NCBI GenBank assembly: GCA_022264855.1
Contig: JABYQU010000053.1
Span: forward strand, 62,001 to 126,000
Direction: 5' to 3'
Origin: Lenzites betulinus
Taxonomy: Eukaryota; Basidiomycota; Agaricomycetes; Polyporales; Polyporaceae
DNA length: 64,000 nucleotides
Each line of letters starts with the position of its first letter. The stretch's first letter is position 1. Shown here in pieces: positions 36,838 through 49,760 of the stretch. Made by a program: the position numbers and the translations under genes. The notes below the pieces were generated by a model. That model saw only the letters and a program-made list of their open reading frames with translations. It did not search any database and was not told where the DNA came from.

Positions 36838-39800
36838 ATGAGTTCAACAGGCTCCCTCGGTATTCTTCTCACTATCGCAGTCATCTTCCTCGCTCTCCGA
36901 GTGGTTGCGACTCGCGTTCGCTCGCTCATTCAATGGAGACATCGTTGCCGTGGTCGACCACTCCCGCCTGGCCCAATGCCGCTGCCGATAATCGGTAACC
37001 TGCTAAATATGCCGCGGAGCCTGCTGTGGGTTGGGTTTCGAGACCTCTGTAAGACATATGGTAAGCCCTCCATCAGGAAAAACCTCCCGCCATAATGAGT
37101 ACTAAATTAGTATTCACAGCCACATAATGCAAATAATCATCCGCTCACGTTGATAATCCTGTTCGAACTCTTCAAATTCGCTCCGGCGCATGGCGGGAGG
37201 ATGCTATAGTGCTTTCAAGCATAGATTATGCACAGAAAGCTCGTGCAATAGGCCTTATCCGTGGTTGTGCGTTGTTTTTGAAGATGCGGGATTCAACGAA
37301 TTCCTCAAAGTCCGACCGCGCTTGCCCTAAATCTGGGCGCCAAACTCCAGTCGCCTTTACGCGCTCTCGACGCCTGTGCCACGTCTGCGTCGTGATCTTG
37401 TACCACCACCTGCGCTAGCTTGATACCCCAACTTCTCAACAAAGTATAGTCTTCTGGACTGCTTCCCCCCAGTTCCACACCAAGGTAATGAGGTATGTGA
37501 CATCGGACGTCGTAAGGTAAGAAGCAGGGTGCCCCGGCGTCGAGCTATATCGTCGACCTTCAGATTGTTTTGCCATTCTGGACTCGAGCTGCCTCACTGT
37601 CGTCATTCACCGTGCGGCCAGACCGCGTCTACTTTCCCAGCAGCCCTATCGCATCAGCGGGAAGCCCCGCGGCCACCGAGTCACTGCAAATCTATGACGT
37701 TGTCGGAGTCCCCAAAGCCCTCGAAACCCTGCCTTGTAAGCTACATGTTTCTCTATTGCGCGTGTCTATAAGGTACGTGTTTCTTTATTGGGTGTGTCTA
37801 TGAGGTACATGTTTCTCGAGCGCGTCTGTGAGGTACGTATTCCCTTGAAGCATTGATACCGTGTTTAGCTAACATCTGTGCAGGTGCCCTTGCCCCTTCA
37901 AGCTTCGAGTGCTTCCAGTAGTTCACCAATTTGTACGCCTTTTAACCCTGCTGCCTCTTCATGACGCCTCACTGACGTCTTTGTTTGCTCATCAGAGTCC
38001 TTCGCCATGTCTGACCTGGTGCACCACCCTCGCCCCCTGCTCCCTACTTTGTACGATGTCTGTATGTACCCAATATCGGTTAGATAGTTATAATACATCT
38101 TTGTGAACCTTCATGAATTGGTATGAGCGACAAATAAGCGATAAGCGGAGTAACAGCAATAATTGAGCACTCTTTTATAGAACTAATCGCAGACTCGTCC
38201 GCCTCTATTCAAAACTAATTGCTGCTCGTTATTTCGGGACCTTAATCGTTAGACTAATCCAATAATTCCGCTTATTATTGCTAATTAGTACTCATTATGA
38301 GGGGAGGTTTTTCCTGATGTCGCTTGTCAACAAATATTCAGCGAGCTTCACTGACTGGCATATAGGCGAACTCGTGTATCTGAACGCACGGGGAGAGAGA
38401 ATCCTGCTCCTGGGTAGTGCGAGCGCGGTGGAAGAACTGCTCGAGAAGCGTTCCGCAAACACGTCCGATCGCTCCTCGACCGCTGTCATGCCTTTGTGAG
38501 TCCGAAATCTGTTTGACATATCTAGGCCGCGCTCGTCTCACCCTTATTTCGGGCACAGAATTGGAAACGACACAGTCATGAGCCTCATGCCCTACGGACA
38601 GCGGTGGAGACATCACAGACGTGCTTTCTGGCAGGTCTTCCATCCCGCTGCAGCTCGGCAATATCGGAAGACTCAACAAGCATTCCTACACAAGTTCTTG
38701 AAAAAACTAGTAGCTTCTCCCTTAGACCTGAAGCAACACATTCGCTAGTGAGTTATCATTCGACCTTTTATGTCATATATTCACCGTGCTTTAGCGTCTT
38801 CGCCGCGACCATGGTGAAGGTCCTGTACGATATCGATACACGAGACGACGCGGACGAGCTCATCGCCAGGATGGACGAGGCAGCCGGGTGTACCTCGGAG
38901 CTAGCGAGTGGCACCCATCCCGTCGACATCTTTCCATTCCTGCAACATGTGCCTAGCTGGGTGCCGGGTGCCGGTTTCCAGCATGCTTTTGCGAAATGTC
39001 GGGCTGCTGTAAGGTATATCAAAGACGAACCATTTGTTCGTCTCAAATCAGCATTGGTGAGTAATGAGCTCTTTTACGTTCTCCGACACAGCTCACAGCG
39101 ACCATCCTCGCGTCTTAGGATCGGGGCCAGGCTGGACCGTGTGTTATGTCCACCCTCATGTCGCGAATTAGCAGCGACGCTAGCACTGAAGAAATCGCGT
39201 ATCATGAAGACGTTGCGAAGAATGTTGGGTTGGTCGCGTTCGAAGGTAAGACCCTCGCGGCGAAGCCCCCCACCATCATTAATAACTGAACTTCGCTTCA
39301 AGGTGGTGCAGACACGGTTAGTGATCTCGTCAAATATTGTCTCGTCGCTTTTACAACGTTGTTATAGTCTTACTCGACACTGCAAGCGATTTTCCTCGCA
39401 GTGTCTCAACGTCCGGAAGTGTTAAGAAAGGCCCAGGCGGAACTGCACGCGGTAGTCGGTCCGAATCGACTTCCCGATTTCGAAGACCGGGACAAGTTAG
39501 TGTATGTCAACGCCATACTCAAGGAGGCCATACGTTGGCATGTGGTCCTCCCGATATCCCTGCCACACCGCACCGTTGAAGACGACGAGTATGGTGGCTA
39601 CTTCATCCCCGCCGGAACAAGTATCATACCGAACACCTGGTATTTGCGTTCTCCCATCGGGCCTGTCGTATACTAACGACGCGTCGAACATTGAGGGCAA
39701 TACTGCACGACCCCGAGATATACAGCAACCCTGACGAATTTATCCCTGAACGCTTCATCAAGGACGGCTCTTTGGACCCAACCGTCCGCGACCCAGGCAC

Positions 39801-40155
39801 ATTGGCCTTTGGGTATGGAAGAAGGTGAATGACACACTTTGAAACATGTTTGACTACTCTTCATCGTGTCGGCGCAGAGTATGTCCGGGGAAGTACTTCG
39901 CAGAGGACTCGCTGTACCTCACAGTGGCCTCGATCCTTCATGTTTTCGACATTGGACCTCCCATCGACGAAGCCGGTCAGCCTATCATGATCGAGTACCG
40001 CCTGAAGGATGGACTACTTGCGTGCGTCGGTTTCTGCTCTTTTTACGACTCCCCCTCGCTGACTTCTGTCACACAGACAACCCGCAGACTGTCGTTGCAC
40101 GATCAAGCCACGGTCGCCTGCAGCGCTAGCTCTCATAAACGACGCTCGAATGTAG
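36838..40155 (+). CDS. Cytochrome P450 monooxygenase, 522 aa (P450-3), with element in intron 1
   Basis: Third paralogue, ten exons: 36838-37060, 38366-38495, 38559-38747, 38795-39056, 39119-39245, 39303-39316, 39368-39639, 39696-39824, 39878-40021, 40077-40155. Intron 1 is 1305 nt because a 1249-bp inverted-repeat element sits in it; the remaining 54 nt equal a normal intron of this family. The donor (gtaagc) and acceptor (catatag) are untouched and all exons are open, so the gene may still be expressed. Anchor at about 7-25, hinge LPPGPMPLPIIGNLLNMP, canonical I-helix GGADTS carried by the 14-nt exon, EAIR as ExxR, FIPERF, and haem loop FGYGRRVCPGK with Cys about 451. It is the most diverged of the three. 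Confidence 0.93.
37071..38319 (+). mobile_element. Non-autonomous TIR element inside P450-3 intron 1
   Basis: Terminal inverted repeats of 35 bp at 37071-37105 and 38285-38319 begin CATCAGGAAAAACCTCCC and differ at only two positions. The element is 1249 bp, richer in A/T than its surroundings, and codes for nothing recognisable, so it would need a transposase in trans. The dinucleotide TC directly flanks both ends and may be a 2-bp target duplication, but that is weak evidence. The superfamily is unassigned. Confidence 0.85.
37738..37846 (+). repeat. Minisatellite inside the TIR element
   Basis: About 3.5 imperfect copies of a 28-33 nt unit built around aggtacgtgtttct, starting near 37738, 37770, 37803 and 37831. 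Confidence 0.65.
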
Positions 40156-41383
40156 TTGCGGAGCCAGTATGCTGTGGAGATCACGTTACGTATAGACACA
40201 AACACACGCATGTGTTGCTAAGGACATTAAGACGATATAGATATCCCAACATGCTGTATCATAAGTAGTGTTTAACGCGGTATGATCGACTGTATACACG
40301 AACGCACCTGGTCCGCGCCGGGGGACGAGCTACCGCTTCGCATCTTCGCTGTCGAATAGTCGTTTGCCTACCGACAGATGGATCGACTTAGGCCGGGAAC
40401 CGCGATGACGTCTGGAAAGGCACACTCTTCCGAATCTTGCGAATGCTTTTCAGAAATCCCTGAAGGGGGCAGCGACGATCCACGTGCGGGTTATCGCAGT
40501 ACGTGTAAGAACTTGTTGTTTAGCACTCTTCTGCGGACAAGGAGGTTGATGACATGTAATCGCGGACGTATACGGTCAGGTCCTGGACATGTTTAGGAAC
40601 GAGCAGCGGAGACCCGTACGAGACCTCTGAGTGAGATGAGGGGTGTTAACGAGTACAACAGAGGGTGAAGCTAATAACTCACGAGCTTAATCTTCGTACA
40701 TTCAATATCATCTGCGACGACTCCGCGTACGCATATCAAGGTGGTGCTCCGTTGAATAATAATAATTCTATATGAACACGTCCCTTTGCGGGAGTGAGCG
40801 AACGGCTCAATGTGCGAGGTACGATGCACGACGGGCGCGTCCGAGAGAACTTCACGAACTTCTAGCTTGTTTGACAAGCCTTCTTCATCCCGTCCCTGCA
40901 GACCGATCTCAGACGGGAGGATCTCCAAAGCAAGTGCATTGTCATACGTAAAGACATCTCCAGTCTTCCGTCTCGAAGATAACTTGAGGCTTCTTCCGCC
41001 GCGGGAGTTTCCGCCGAGCAGATGTAGCATGGCAAGGCACGTTCTGTGTCGTGTTTAAGCTACCTGTTTCTTTACGTCAATGGAGATGGACACATACCGG
41101 TACCGTTCGGGAGCTCGCGGCGACGCGGGAGAATCCACGGAGTACACCGATGCTCTGTACCTTCTCGACATTCAGTTGCCTCTGTGCGAACATGGTGACC
41201 AGGGAGTGCGAGGAGTATAGTTAACGACATCCAGCGCCTTACGTCTGAGCAGAATCATTCGCAAGCTTGCTGATAAATACACGCGGCGTGGAAGGGGGAT
41301 CTTCGGGCTGTACAAGGACTTCATTGTCATTTGTTCTGCGTTCCTACCATCGTACACATCCGCGGCAAAGCGCGGTCAGCAGT
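40156..41383. other. Intergenic region between P450-3 and RidA gene
   Basis: About 1.2 kb. On the complement, 40671-41030 holds a 119-codon open frame with a fairly natural composition (for example GDVFTYDNALALEILPSEIG), but no family, start context or splice partner supports it. Nothing else was seen. Confidence 0.4.
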
Positions 41384-41951
41384 TCATGGCAGCTCGGCGA
41401 TGCACTCAATCTCGACATCAGCTCCAAGGGGCAGAGCGGCGACGCCGATGCAAGTGCGCGCTGGGGGGTTACTGGGGAAATACTGGCGACGAAGCGGATC
41501 GTCAGCGTCCTGGAATGTATAATCGCAGACGGGGCGTGTTTTAAGCTCACCTCGAGGTACACCTCGTTCATCGGCGCGAAGTCGCGCTGCAGGTTGGCCA
41601 AGTACACGTTCGCCTTGAGCACGCTGTCAAGCCCGACGCCCGCCGCCTTGAGTACCTTCGTCAGGTTGTCCAAAGCAGCACGCTGCCGAGATCGTCGATA
41701 AGTTCTGTATATCGACCGTGTATCGCCGCAATATGCTCACCGTCTGGGCCTGCACGCCACCCTCAACGATCTTCATGTCCTTCGTGATACCAATGTTCCC
41801 GGAGGCGTAGATGGTCTTTCCGGAGATAACCGCCTGCGCTGGAAACGGCTCGCCGAGGTTTGCGACCGCACCTTCTCTAGCCGAGCATACACTTACAGTA
41901 AACCGGGAGAGGGGGAAGGGCCTCCTCTGAGAACACGATCTGTTTCGTCAT
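41384..41951 (-). CDS. RidA/YjgF/Mmf1-family reactive-imine deaminase, 136 aa
   Basis: Hydrolyses reactive enamine/imine intermediates released by PLP enzymes such as threonine dehydratase; cytosolic or mitochondrial in fungi. Four exons on the complement: 41897-41951, 41741-41838, 41551-41682, 41384-41509, with agreeing phases and short GT-AG introns. Family marks in order: PVYSQAV at about 17-23, ASGNIG, GGVQAQTRAALDNL, VLKAAG, VLKANVYL, FAPMNEVY, then PARTCIGVAALP with the substrate-binding Arg about 113 and VEIECIAE with Glu about 128. Length is normal for the family. No clear targeting presequence. It is divergently arranged with the winged-helix gene. Confidence 0.93.
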
Positions 41952-42655
41952 AGCGTATTGGGAGTAGGAGATGGCGGTAGTGGACTTATGTGTACGGTAT
42001 CGCTCACGGCGATTGTGACTCTTATACCCCACGGCGAAGACTCCCGGGTCACTGGGGTCATCACGCGCACGCATTGACCTTATCGATGAGGACTTTCCGT
42101 TCTAGCCGTTACATTCTGGAGAACATACACATTTATTCCCGCGTCACCCTGACTCTGTTTACACCCTCATGGTTGAAGAGCAGGTTCTCAATGTACGTGC
42201 TCACAGTGAGACGTCACTGTCTAGATTTACAATGTCCGTGCTTCCGGCAGCTACGGCCCTTCTCGGGTCATTCTTGCGGGAGAAATCTCCAAGATGCGTC
42301 GTCTAGACAGACGGTAGTCGCACAGGGACGATGAAGGACTATCGAGGCCTTGCCAGGGAGCTGATAGCACATGCAGTTAAATGAGAACAATAAAGTTGCC
42401 CAGCAGACAGCATATAGCCACGCAAGTAACCAGCAGGTGTTAGAGAACATTTAGCCGCACTTTCTACGCCAGTCATTGTCGAGGCCAGCGAGAGTCAAGC
42501 GAAAGTCATTAAGAGGTGAGAGGAACACATTAATCGAAGTCGAGGATGGGCGTTCGATGGAACACGCGAGAGGCGCGCGTGGACAAGCGCCGTGGGGGCG
42601 TGTGGCTGAGAATCTTGAAGGGAAAAACTGCACAGCGGCTGTATAGCTGCAGACC
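41952..42655. other. Divergent promoter region, RidA and winged-helix genes
   Basis: About 0.7 kb between two start codons pointing away from each other. No motif was confidently assigned. Confidence 0.5.
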
Positions 42656-45117
42656 ATGCTCGCCCAACCAGACCCTCTCCCCTCCCCGGGCCCCCCATTA
42701 CAAAACGGCCCAGGTGCGTCCGTATTCTAGTCCGTCTATGTGTGTCGACCAACAACCGCCCTAGTCGAGTCCGCGCCTCAGTCTGAATCTTCTGAAACAC
42801 CATCCGTGGACGCGAGTGCGAGCGTGAACCCCGACTCAACATCCTCCAAGAAGACCTACCTGAGCCTCCTTTCGACCGCGCAGATCATCGAGATATGTCT
42901 GCTGTTCGAACCTCATGTCCCCTTACACGTCAAGACCGCCGTTTGGCCGGCTGATCTTGAAACGGCGATACTTGAGTTGAAGAAGACCTCACAACCCGCC
43001 CCTCCTGCGTCACCTCTACCTAGTGAAGAGACGACTTCCACCCAGCAAATACAATCCACATCTGTATTGTCGGATGGAGGTCATGTCCCAAATGCGGATG
43101 CACCTGCGCCGGTGCAAATATCGGCCCCGCCAATACCACCTGCGCCGGTGGACCCCGACCCACCCATGGGCTCGTTGAAGGATCCTGCCGAGGAAGCAAG
43201 AGAGAAGGAGGGGGCAAGTCAGCCCGCATCTGGCGCGACGACGACCTCGGCTGCATCTCCGGTACCTCAGCCTGCTGCGAGTGCGCAACCACAACCGCAC
43301 GCCGGGCCCTCCACTCCTGTGCCGCACGCGGCAACCCCCCAGCCGCATGCCCAACATGCGAGCCTCCACCCTCCCGCCCCATACCCCTACTACGGCTACG
43401 CCCTCCCTCAGCCTCAGAACCCGCAGTCTGCATATCCGCACGCCCCCTACTACGCCCCACCAACGGCGTACTCTTCGCACTACTCATACCCCCCATATGG
43501 CCCTCCCCCAGGATATCCCGCACCCGCACCCGCGCATTCACCCACTCCATCGCATCCCCATGGCCAGCCTTCATTATTCAGCACCAGCCCCCTCGTTCGA
43601 CCTCCAATACACCCCGCCATTCCCGCCGCCCAACCTCCGCCGCCGCCACCCCCGGAGGACCTGCCTTCTTACGAGGAGATGATCGTCGAGGCTCTCCTGG
43701 ACTGTGGGGAAGCAGAAGGCGCCGCGCCGAAGGATCTTTTCACGTGGATGGCCGCGCGGTATCCGCTGCAGACCAACTTCCGGCCGAGTGCGAGCCAGGC
43801 GTTGCAGAAGGCATACAAAAGAGGCCGTCTCGAGAAGCGGTCGGGCGGGAAGTATCGTCTGAACCCTGCATGGGAAGGCGGCGCGGTACGTACGCTTGCG
43901 ATTCCGTCTCCGAGGTCCCTCCGGTGTGCTTACAACGCGTCCTCCTTTCTTCCTTACGTCTTCGTGCTCGTCGCGGACCTGGATGAATGCAGACCTCGAA
44001 GCGGACGACGCGGAGGCCGCAGACCCTCGCGCAGACAACGTACGCGATGCACCGTGCGCCCTCGCAGCCCACCACCTCCCCCTTCACGCACGCCCCGCTT
44101 CAGCCACATTCTCATTCTCCCGCCCCAAGCGTACAACAGCCGTACAACGGCTACCCATATTCATACCCCTATGGTCACTACCCAGGGTATCCTCCGCACC
44201 ATCCAACCGCCCAACCTACACAGGCGAAGGCGGCTGCCCCACAACCTCCTGCCGCATCTGCGAGAGGGAGCAATGGCAGCGCCAGTACTGCAGCGAAACC
44301 GACAGAGGACAAGGTCGAGTCGGGCGAGGGCAACGACGCCTGGGAGGCCGCGCAGCATATCCTCCAAGCGATCAATTTCGAGCTCGCTGCCTCCTCTTCG
44401 AAGGACTCCTCCAGCGGTACTACCGCGCAGGCCGGGGCGGCAGCAGACGGGGCGTCATCTCACGACATTGCCGACTCGGACCTAGCTGCGGTGCTCAATG
44501 CGCTAGTCAGCGCTGCTAGCGCCGCGGCTCCTGCACAGGAGCCCCCGCGCGCGACCCTCACCGAGGATGAACGTGCATCGTTACAAGCTCAACTTGCGCT
44601 CCTGGCCGCTCAGCTCACGGAGATCGCGGAAGGAGAGGACGAGGACCCGGAACCCGAGACGCCCGTCGCACCCCCTGCTGCAGCCCAAACTATCCATGCG
44701 CCTCAACCCATTCAACCCTCGCAGGCACCGCCGCCGGCTGCTTCACCCGCGCATCCCCAGTCCACGCCGCCAACTGAATCTACGCCGGCTGCAGAACCCG
44801 TTCCTCCGACTCCAGCTGCGGGCCCACCTCCACCCATCGCTGCGTTCCTGGGAGGGTCGCATATCGTGCTGGACATCAACGCCTTCCCCGAGGTGTTCTC
44901 GTCCGCCAACCTCGCGAACTTGGGCTCGTCGGGAACACCTGCAGCCGCTGCTTCCGCGGAAGCAGCGGCACCGACGAGCGGGCACCAGACGGAGGGGGAG
45001 GAGCTGGCGGACGAGGAGAGCGACGAGGACGACGACATGGAGGACGTCGTGGTGCCGCTGCACCCCCATCCGCCGCCTGCACATACGCACGCGGAACAGA
45101 GTGCCGTACGGACATGA
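42656..45117 (+). CDS. Pro/Ala-rich protein with winged-helix (linker-histone H15-like) domain, 767 aa
   Basis: Three exons: 42656-42713, 42765-43885 and 43993-45117, phases consistent. The start MLAQPDPLPSP is chosen because its exon ends in a proper donor joining in phase 1 to the long frame. Residues about 32-70 form a compact segment (YLSLLSTAQIIEICLLFEPH). Then comes about 250 residues of Pro/Ala/Tyr/His-rich, probably disordered sequence. Residues about 320-393 form a folded winged-helix or H15-like domain with LFTWMAARYPLQ and ALQKAYKRGRLEKR. Another long Pro/Ala-rich tail ends in an acidic run (EESDEDDDMEDVVV). A nuclear DNA-binding or chromatin role is inferred from the domain only. 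Composition is low-complexity but the open frame and splicing are consistent. Confidence 0.83.
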
Positions 45118-48100
45118 CCTTGCAGTACCGTAGCTTTTACCCTGGATGTATGCTGTATGCTGTATGCTAATGTGATTCCCTGAGCGTCGCAAGTCCGAGC
45201 AAGCGCTCGTATAACTACGCGTGTCGCGCCCACCGTCGATTCCCCGCAGCCTGCGCAGGCCACGAATCAAACAGGACGTACGCTGCCGTGCAGCCTCTGC
45301 GCACCCCCGGCAACAGCACAGAGGGCCGAGGTCGTAGTTAGAACACCGGGCGGTCGCGTGCGCACGCCACACCCAACGGCGAGCGCGCGTTCCTGGGCGG
45401 AGGGCCCAGGCCCAGGCCCTGCCTCCGCGTCGATGCAGCCCCGTCCGCGGTCGTGGACCCATAGGGGCCCACATGCACACGCGCAGCCTCCTGGCCCCGT
45501 GCGCACGCTAGTCTCTAGATCCGCCGCGGATCTGCTGACGGCTGGTGCACCGCTGACTTGCGCCTCCCATTCAGTGCGGTTCACTGGGCTCACAGTCACG
45601 GCGGGCGGCGGGGTGGCGGGGTGGCGGGGTGCGCAGCGGACTCGAGCCTCGGAGTCGACGCCGGAGACGCATATCCCCATGCGTGCAGTCGCGGGCGCCG
45701 GAGTGCGTGCGGACCTGTGCGGACACGTTTTTTCAGCGTCCGCGCAGTCGAGGCGGAGGCGGGTCCCGTGCCTGCACCATGGGCCCGGGGTACAGGGGGG
45801 ATTGGGATATTGGGAATATTGATGCTCCCGGCGTGTCCGAGTAGGTCCGAGTCTGTCCAGTGTGGTGCCGCTACTTGTTCCTGGAGCCTCGGGGAGCGAT
45901 TGGCAGGTACCGTGGCCCGTCGGTGCCTGAGCTGAGGGCGCGTATACATTGTCGGTTGTCCGTACGGCACGCGCCTCTAGCTAGCGACCGCCGACGGCGC
46001 TGCGCGCACACCCCCGAGCCAGGCCCGTTCGAAATGTAAACCTAAAGCTCGGCCCGAGCGACACCATCCGCCGCGGGGCGCAGCACCCGGCGGGCATACC
46101 GGCGGGGAGTCGGGGCGCTCCCCTCGCAGCGCACCTCCGTCGGTCGGTCCGAATCCGAACTTGTGCGCTCAACGTCAACAGTAACACACGATACGGACTC
46201 GGGCACTGACTGCGCGCGCTCCGCCGGCGGGCAGGTTAACGTTCGCGTAGGCGCGTTTACAGCATTCGAGACGGGCGGGCGGTACACAGTGACAAAAGCA
46301 CCCCCGATGCGGAGGGGCGACACGATAGGCATGCCATGCCCGACCTAGTGCGTCGGGCCGTAGCAGAGCATGGGTGGCGCCTCCGTGGGTTCTACAGCGA
46401 CGTTGTACGCGCCTGCGGTCGTGCCACTTGACGTCCGTGTCCTTCTACACTCGCAGCCCGAGCGGGTTCGCACAGGCTCCACCCGCGTACACAATGCAAT
46501 GACATGCTGTTGCCGCCGCTTACCTCCATTAATATTGGGCCTCTCCCCGCGCGCAGTCCGACTTCGAAATTCGAGTATCGAGCTTCGCTCGGACCGATAT
46601 GCGCGACTAATACTCACCCGCCCGCCGTCGGTTTGTCGTACCAGCTGCGGGCGAGCGTGCGTGCCACCCACTCCCGCGGCCGCGCACGCGATCCCCCACG
46701 GCGTTCAAACTGACAGCCTCCCGCTCGCCTAAGCACGACGCACCCCCTTCGGGCTCGCACTCGGAGTCGGCGCGTGCATCCGGTCGCGCGCGCGCCCCGT
46801 CGTTCGAGCTACATGAGAGTTCCCGCCGTCGCACAAAGCACGCACGTCGCACGGCCCCACCACCCCATCTTCGAACGATGAACGATGAACAATGGACGCG
46901 GACAGGACACGGACATGGACATGGCGCCCTCCCACCGTGACCACCCTCGTCCGAGTCCGCCGCCTTCCCTGTCAACCCACCCATCCGAGCCACAGCACTT
47001 GCGAATGCGAAATGCACCCCCGGCGCTCCCGCTCGGCACGGCGGACGCACCCCATCCACTGGCATGCCGCGCCCCGGCACATGCAATGCATACGTACACG
47101 CCGCCCCACCCGTCTACACACTAAGTAGCCACCAGCACGACTTCTATCTTCCCGCATCAGGCGCCGCTCGGAGCGCTTCTCATTGTCAAGTGCGAGTTTT
47201 AGTGACTTTGATATTCTGAAGAGTGAACGGGGAAAGGATACGTCGCGGGTGGCACATACATGGCCCACGCGCATGCATGGTCCCGCATGGGGAGGAGCGC
47301 GCGGCGGAGGTTCGTCGACTCGCGAAGGGGCATGGTGCCACCCGAACGCGCGCGGCAGTGGGACGCCTTGGGACGCCCAGCGGGGTCCGTGATTCGAAAC
47401 GGACGAGCTTCTCCGACGCGTGTCGTATCTTTGTCCCAACCTTAACGACCGCCGGAGGAACCCCCGGGATTGCTATATATTCACAGAGGGGCAGAGCTGC
47501 GCCTGGCTGCGCGCGCCGAGTCTGATATGTATTCACGGCGCGGTGAATGTACCAGGCTGGTGCTTTACGTACGGCGCACCGACAAAGACAAAGGCACGAA
47601 ATAGTGAACAGCGACCGCCGAACAGCCCGTCGTCGTGCAGGGCAGTGCCGATATCTGAGGAGCGCTATCTGGCAGCACGGGCGTAACAGAAGGTCCTCCG
47701 AACGCGAACATTAACGCACAAAGCATGTACAGAGTTCAAATTGAAACAGCTTGGGTTCCTGAGATGCAGGACGAGCCGGCTGATGGGGCGCACGGCGGAG
47801 GATGCTAGCAGCAGCCGGCTCGGCTCGGCTTGCTCAGTATCATACTACATGATATCATCGTGCAGCGTGTATGGCATTGCAACGCGCAGAGCCTGCACGG
47901 TTGCGTCAGAACGGCCAGAATCCCGAGGCGTGTCGCGCAGATAAGGAGGCCGTGCGCACTGGCGACGCATGCGCCCAGTGGCACGGCTTGGCCAGGAACG
48001 CGCAGATGTGGCGAATGCGTGTACCAGGATAGATGCACGCACCGAGTGATGTCAAGTGCGACTGTCCATGTCACTGCTAGTCTGGGGTGCTTCCGCCGTC

Positions 48101-48517
48101 GCGCGAAGAAGCGCGTTCCCTCCGCCGCGGAGTCAGGAACGGCGCGCCGACTTCCTTCTTCTGTTACGGGGTGGGCCTAAAGCACGCGCCGCGCGTCTGC
48201 GTGGGAGCGAGGTTAGAACGCGGGCGGGCGAACGATGGCCATGCGCGGGGATCGTCGCGCGTCGCATCGCGTCGACGGCCCCTGGCGAGGTTGCCTGGCA
48301 GCGGACTCAGATTGTGCGCGGCACGTTGCGGAGATGTTCGTCGAATATGTTCCAGTCCCAGTGCATGCCGGTGCACAAACCTGGACAATAATCAGATGCG
48401 CGTTCAAGTTGAGCTTGTCCGGCGTGCCGCCGTTCCTGGACGGCGAGCCGCTCGCGCTGTGTGCGATCCGAGGGAGGAGCGGGCCCGAGGGGGCGGTAAG
48501 TAGCAAGTGCCAGTGCT
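45118..48517. other. Gene-poor GC-rich region
   Basis: About 3.4 kb with no supported gene on either strand. It has a short ggcggggt-type minisatellite at about 45600-45635. Frames longer than 100 codons here are Arg/Pro/Ala-rich and overlap one another on both strands, which is typical of GC-rich non-coding DNA. Confidence 0.5.
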
Positions 48518-49760
48518 AGTGCTGCCGCAAGGTAAAGGTACCTTGATGCAAGGTGCACCTTGCCTTGATCTGCCGAGATGCCGGCCACCTTGATACCACC
48601 TTAAGGTCGATTATTTCACCTCAAGGTAACTCAAGGTGAGGCTTTCTCCCGAGTGTCGACGTGCGCCACGAGTCGCTCGCGTGGGATTCTCGTGAGACTC
48701 GCGTGGCGCAGGGTCACGTTGCTCAACGCGAACGCGGTATCGCTCTCGCGTCGTTTGCCGCACCTTCATCTGGACGCGTTTCTGTTCTGTACTTGCTACT
48801 GTCCGGCTTCAATAACACTCTGGATTTCCCTGTCGTCTGCCAAAACCCATTTTTGAAGAGGGTTTAACTCTACAAGCCCTCCCACATCCAGGTACACGGC
48901 AGGGAATTGCACCAACCGCGCTGGGACACCTCCCGAGCTATTAATCGAATATTACACTCACCGTTTGCGACAGGCTGTGGCGAAAGGACGTCAGAGGTGC
49001 GAGGGGCTCGGGTGTTCTGTGCCGCGTGCGCAAAGTAGCCGCGGCACCCTTCAAGGACATCCCTTGGAGTCTGGGCTCCTCAGCAACTCTTGTAGCTGTT
49101 GCTCGTTTGTTGGCGTTTACGTTGAGAGCCCGGGGGGAAAAACACTGATACATTGACACCCATCTTGACCACACCGGCCGCCAGCGAGTCGAGAACGTAT
49201 CTGTCGCAGAGTCACCCAACGTTGGACAGATACCACTCCTACGGCATCCGGCGCCATCTGTTGTCTCCAACACTTCACTGCGAGTCATGAAAAAACTCCT
49301 AGCGGTGGCGACACGTGTATTCTAGAAATAGATAGATTTTATGATTGTACAGGAGCTCTTTTTTCTCAGTTTAATGCAATGTTGCAATGTGCGAAACTCT
49401 GGAGGTGAACCGAACCGCTAGTGCGGCCGAACAACTTGCGTTAATATTGATTTTGGGGCGTTTCACCGTTGTATTTGGTACATGAGGTGCTCAGCAAGGC
49501 CAGATTCGTGTGTAATGTGCATGCCAACGAGTGTTTTATCCATTACATGTCATGTTCTAGATCCTCCCCGAGTCCGAGTTTACTGCGCGTGCTAATCCCA
49601 ATGGGCGCCTCACTGCCATATTAGGGCGAAAAGCGCCCGCCATTACCGTTTTCTGTGCATCGCTCCGCACGTGCGCGACCTTGAGTCGCATCAAGGTGCA
49701 CCTTGACTCACCTTGATGGGGTCAAGGTGGGTCAAGGTCATCAACTCCGACACCTTAAGG
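48518..49760. mobile_element. Candidate non-autonomous element with CAAGGTG/CACCTTG ends
   Basis: Both ends (about 48527-48640 and 49675-49760) are packed with CAAGGT and ACCTTG motifs in both orientations, absent from the middle. Each end holds the same 14-bp palindrome CAAGGTGCACCTTG (48549-48562 and 49692-49705). An 8-bp direct repeat CCAGTGCT lies at 48510-48517 and 49761-49768, which could be a target duplication or part of an imperfect terminal repeat. The interior codes for nothing recognisable. Subterminal motif clusters of this kind are typical transposase-binding arrays. Confidence 0.6.

Noticed and set aside
29767..40155. Secondary-metabolite gene cluster
   Set aside because: Three P450 paralogues occur together but no terpene cyclase, polyketide or peptide synthase, transporter or pathway regulator lies near them; a local paralogue group is the simpler reading.
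46607..47086. 159-codon frame on the - strand and neighbours
   Set aside because: Composition is that of GC-rich non-coding DNA; no motif and frames overlap on both strands.
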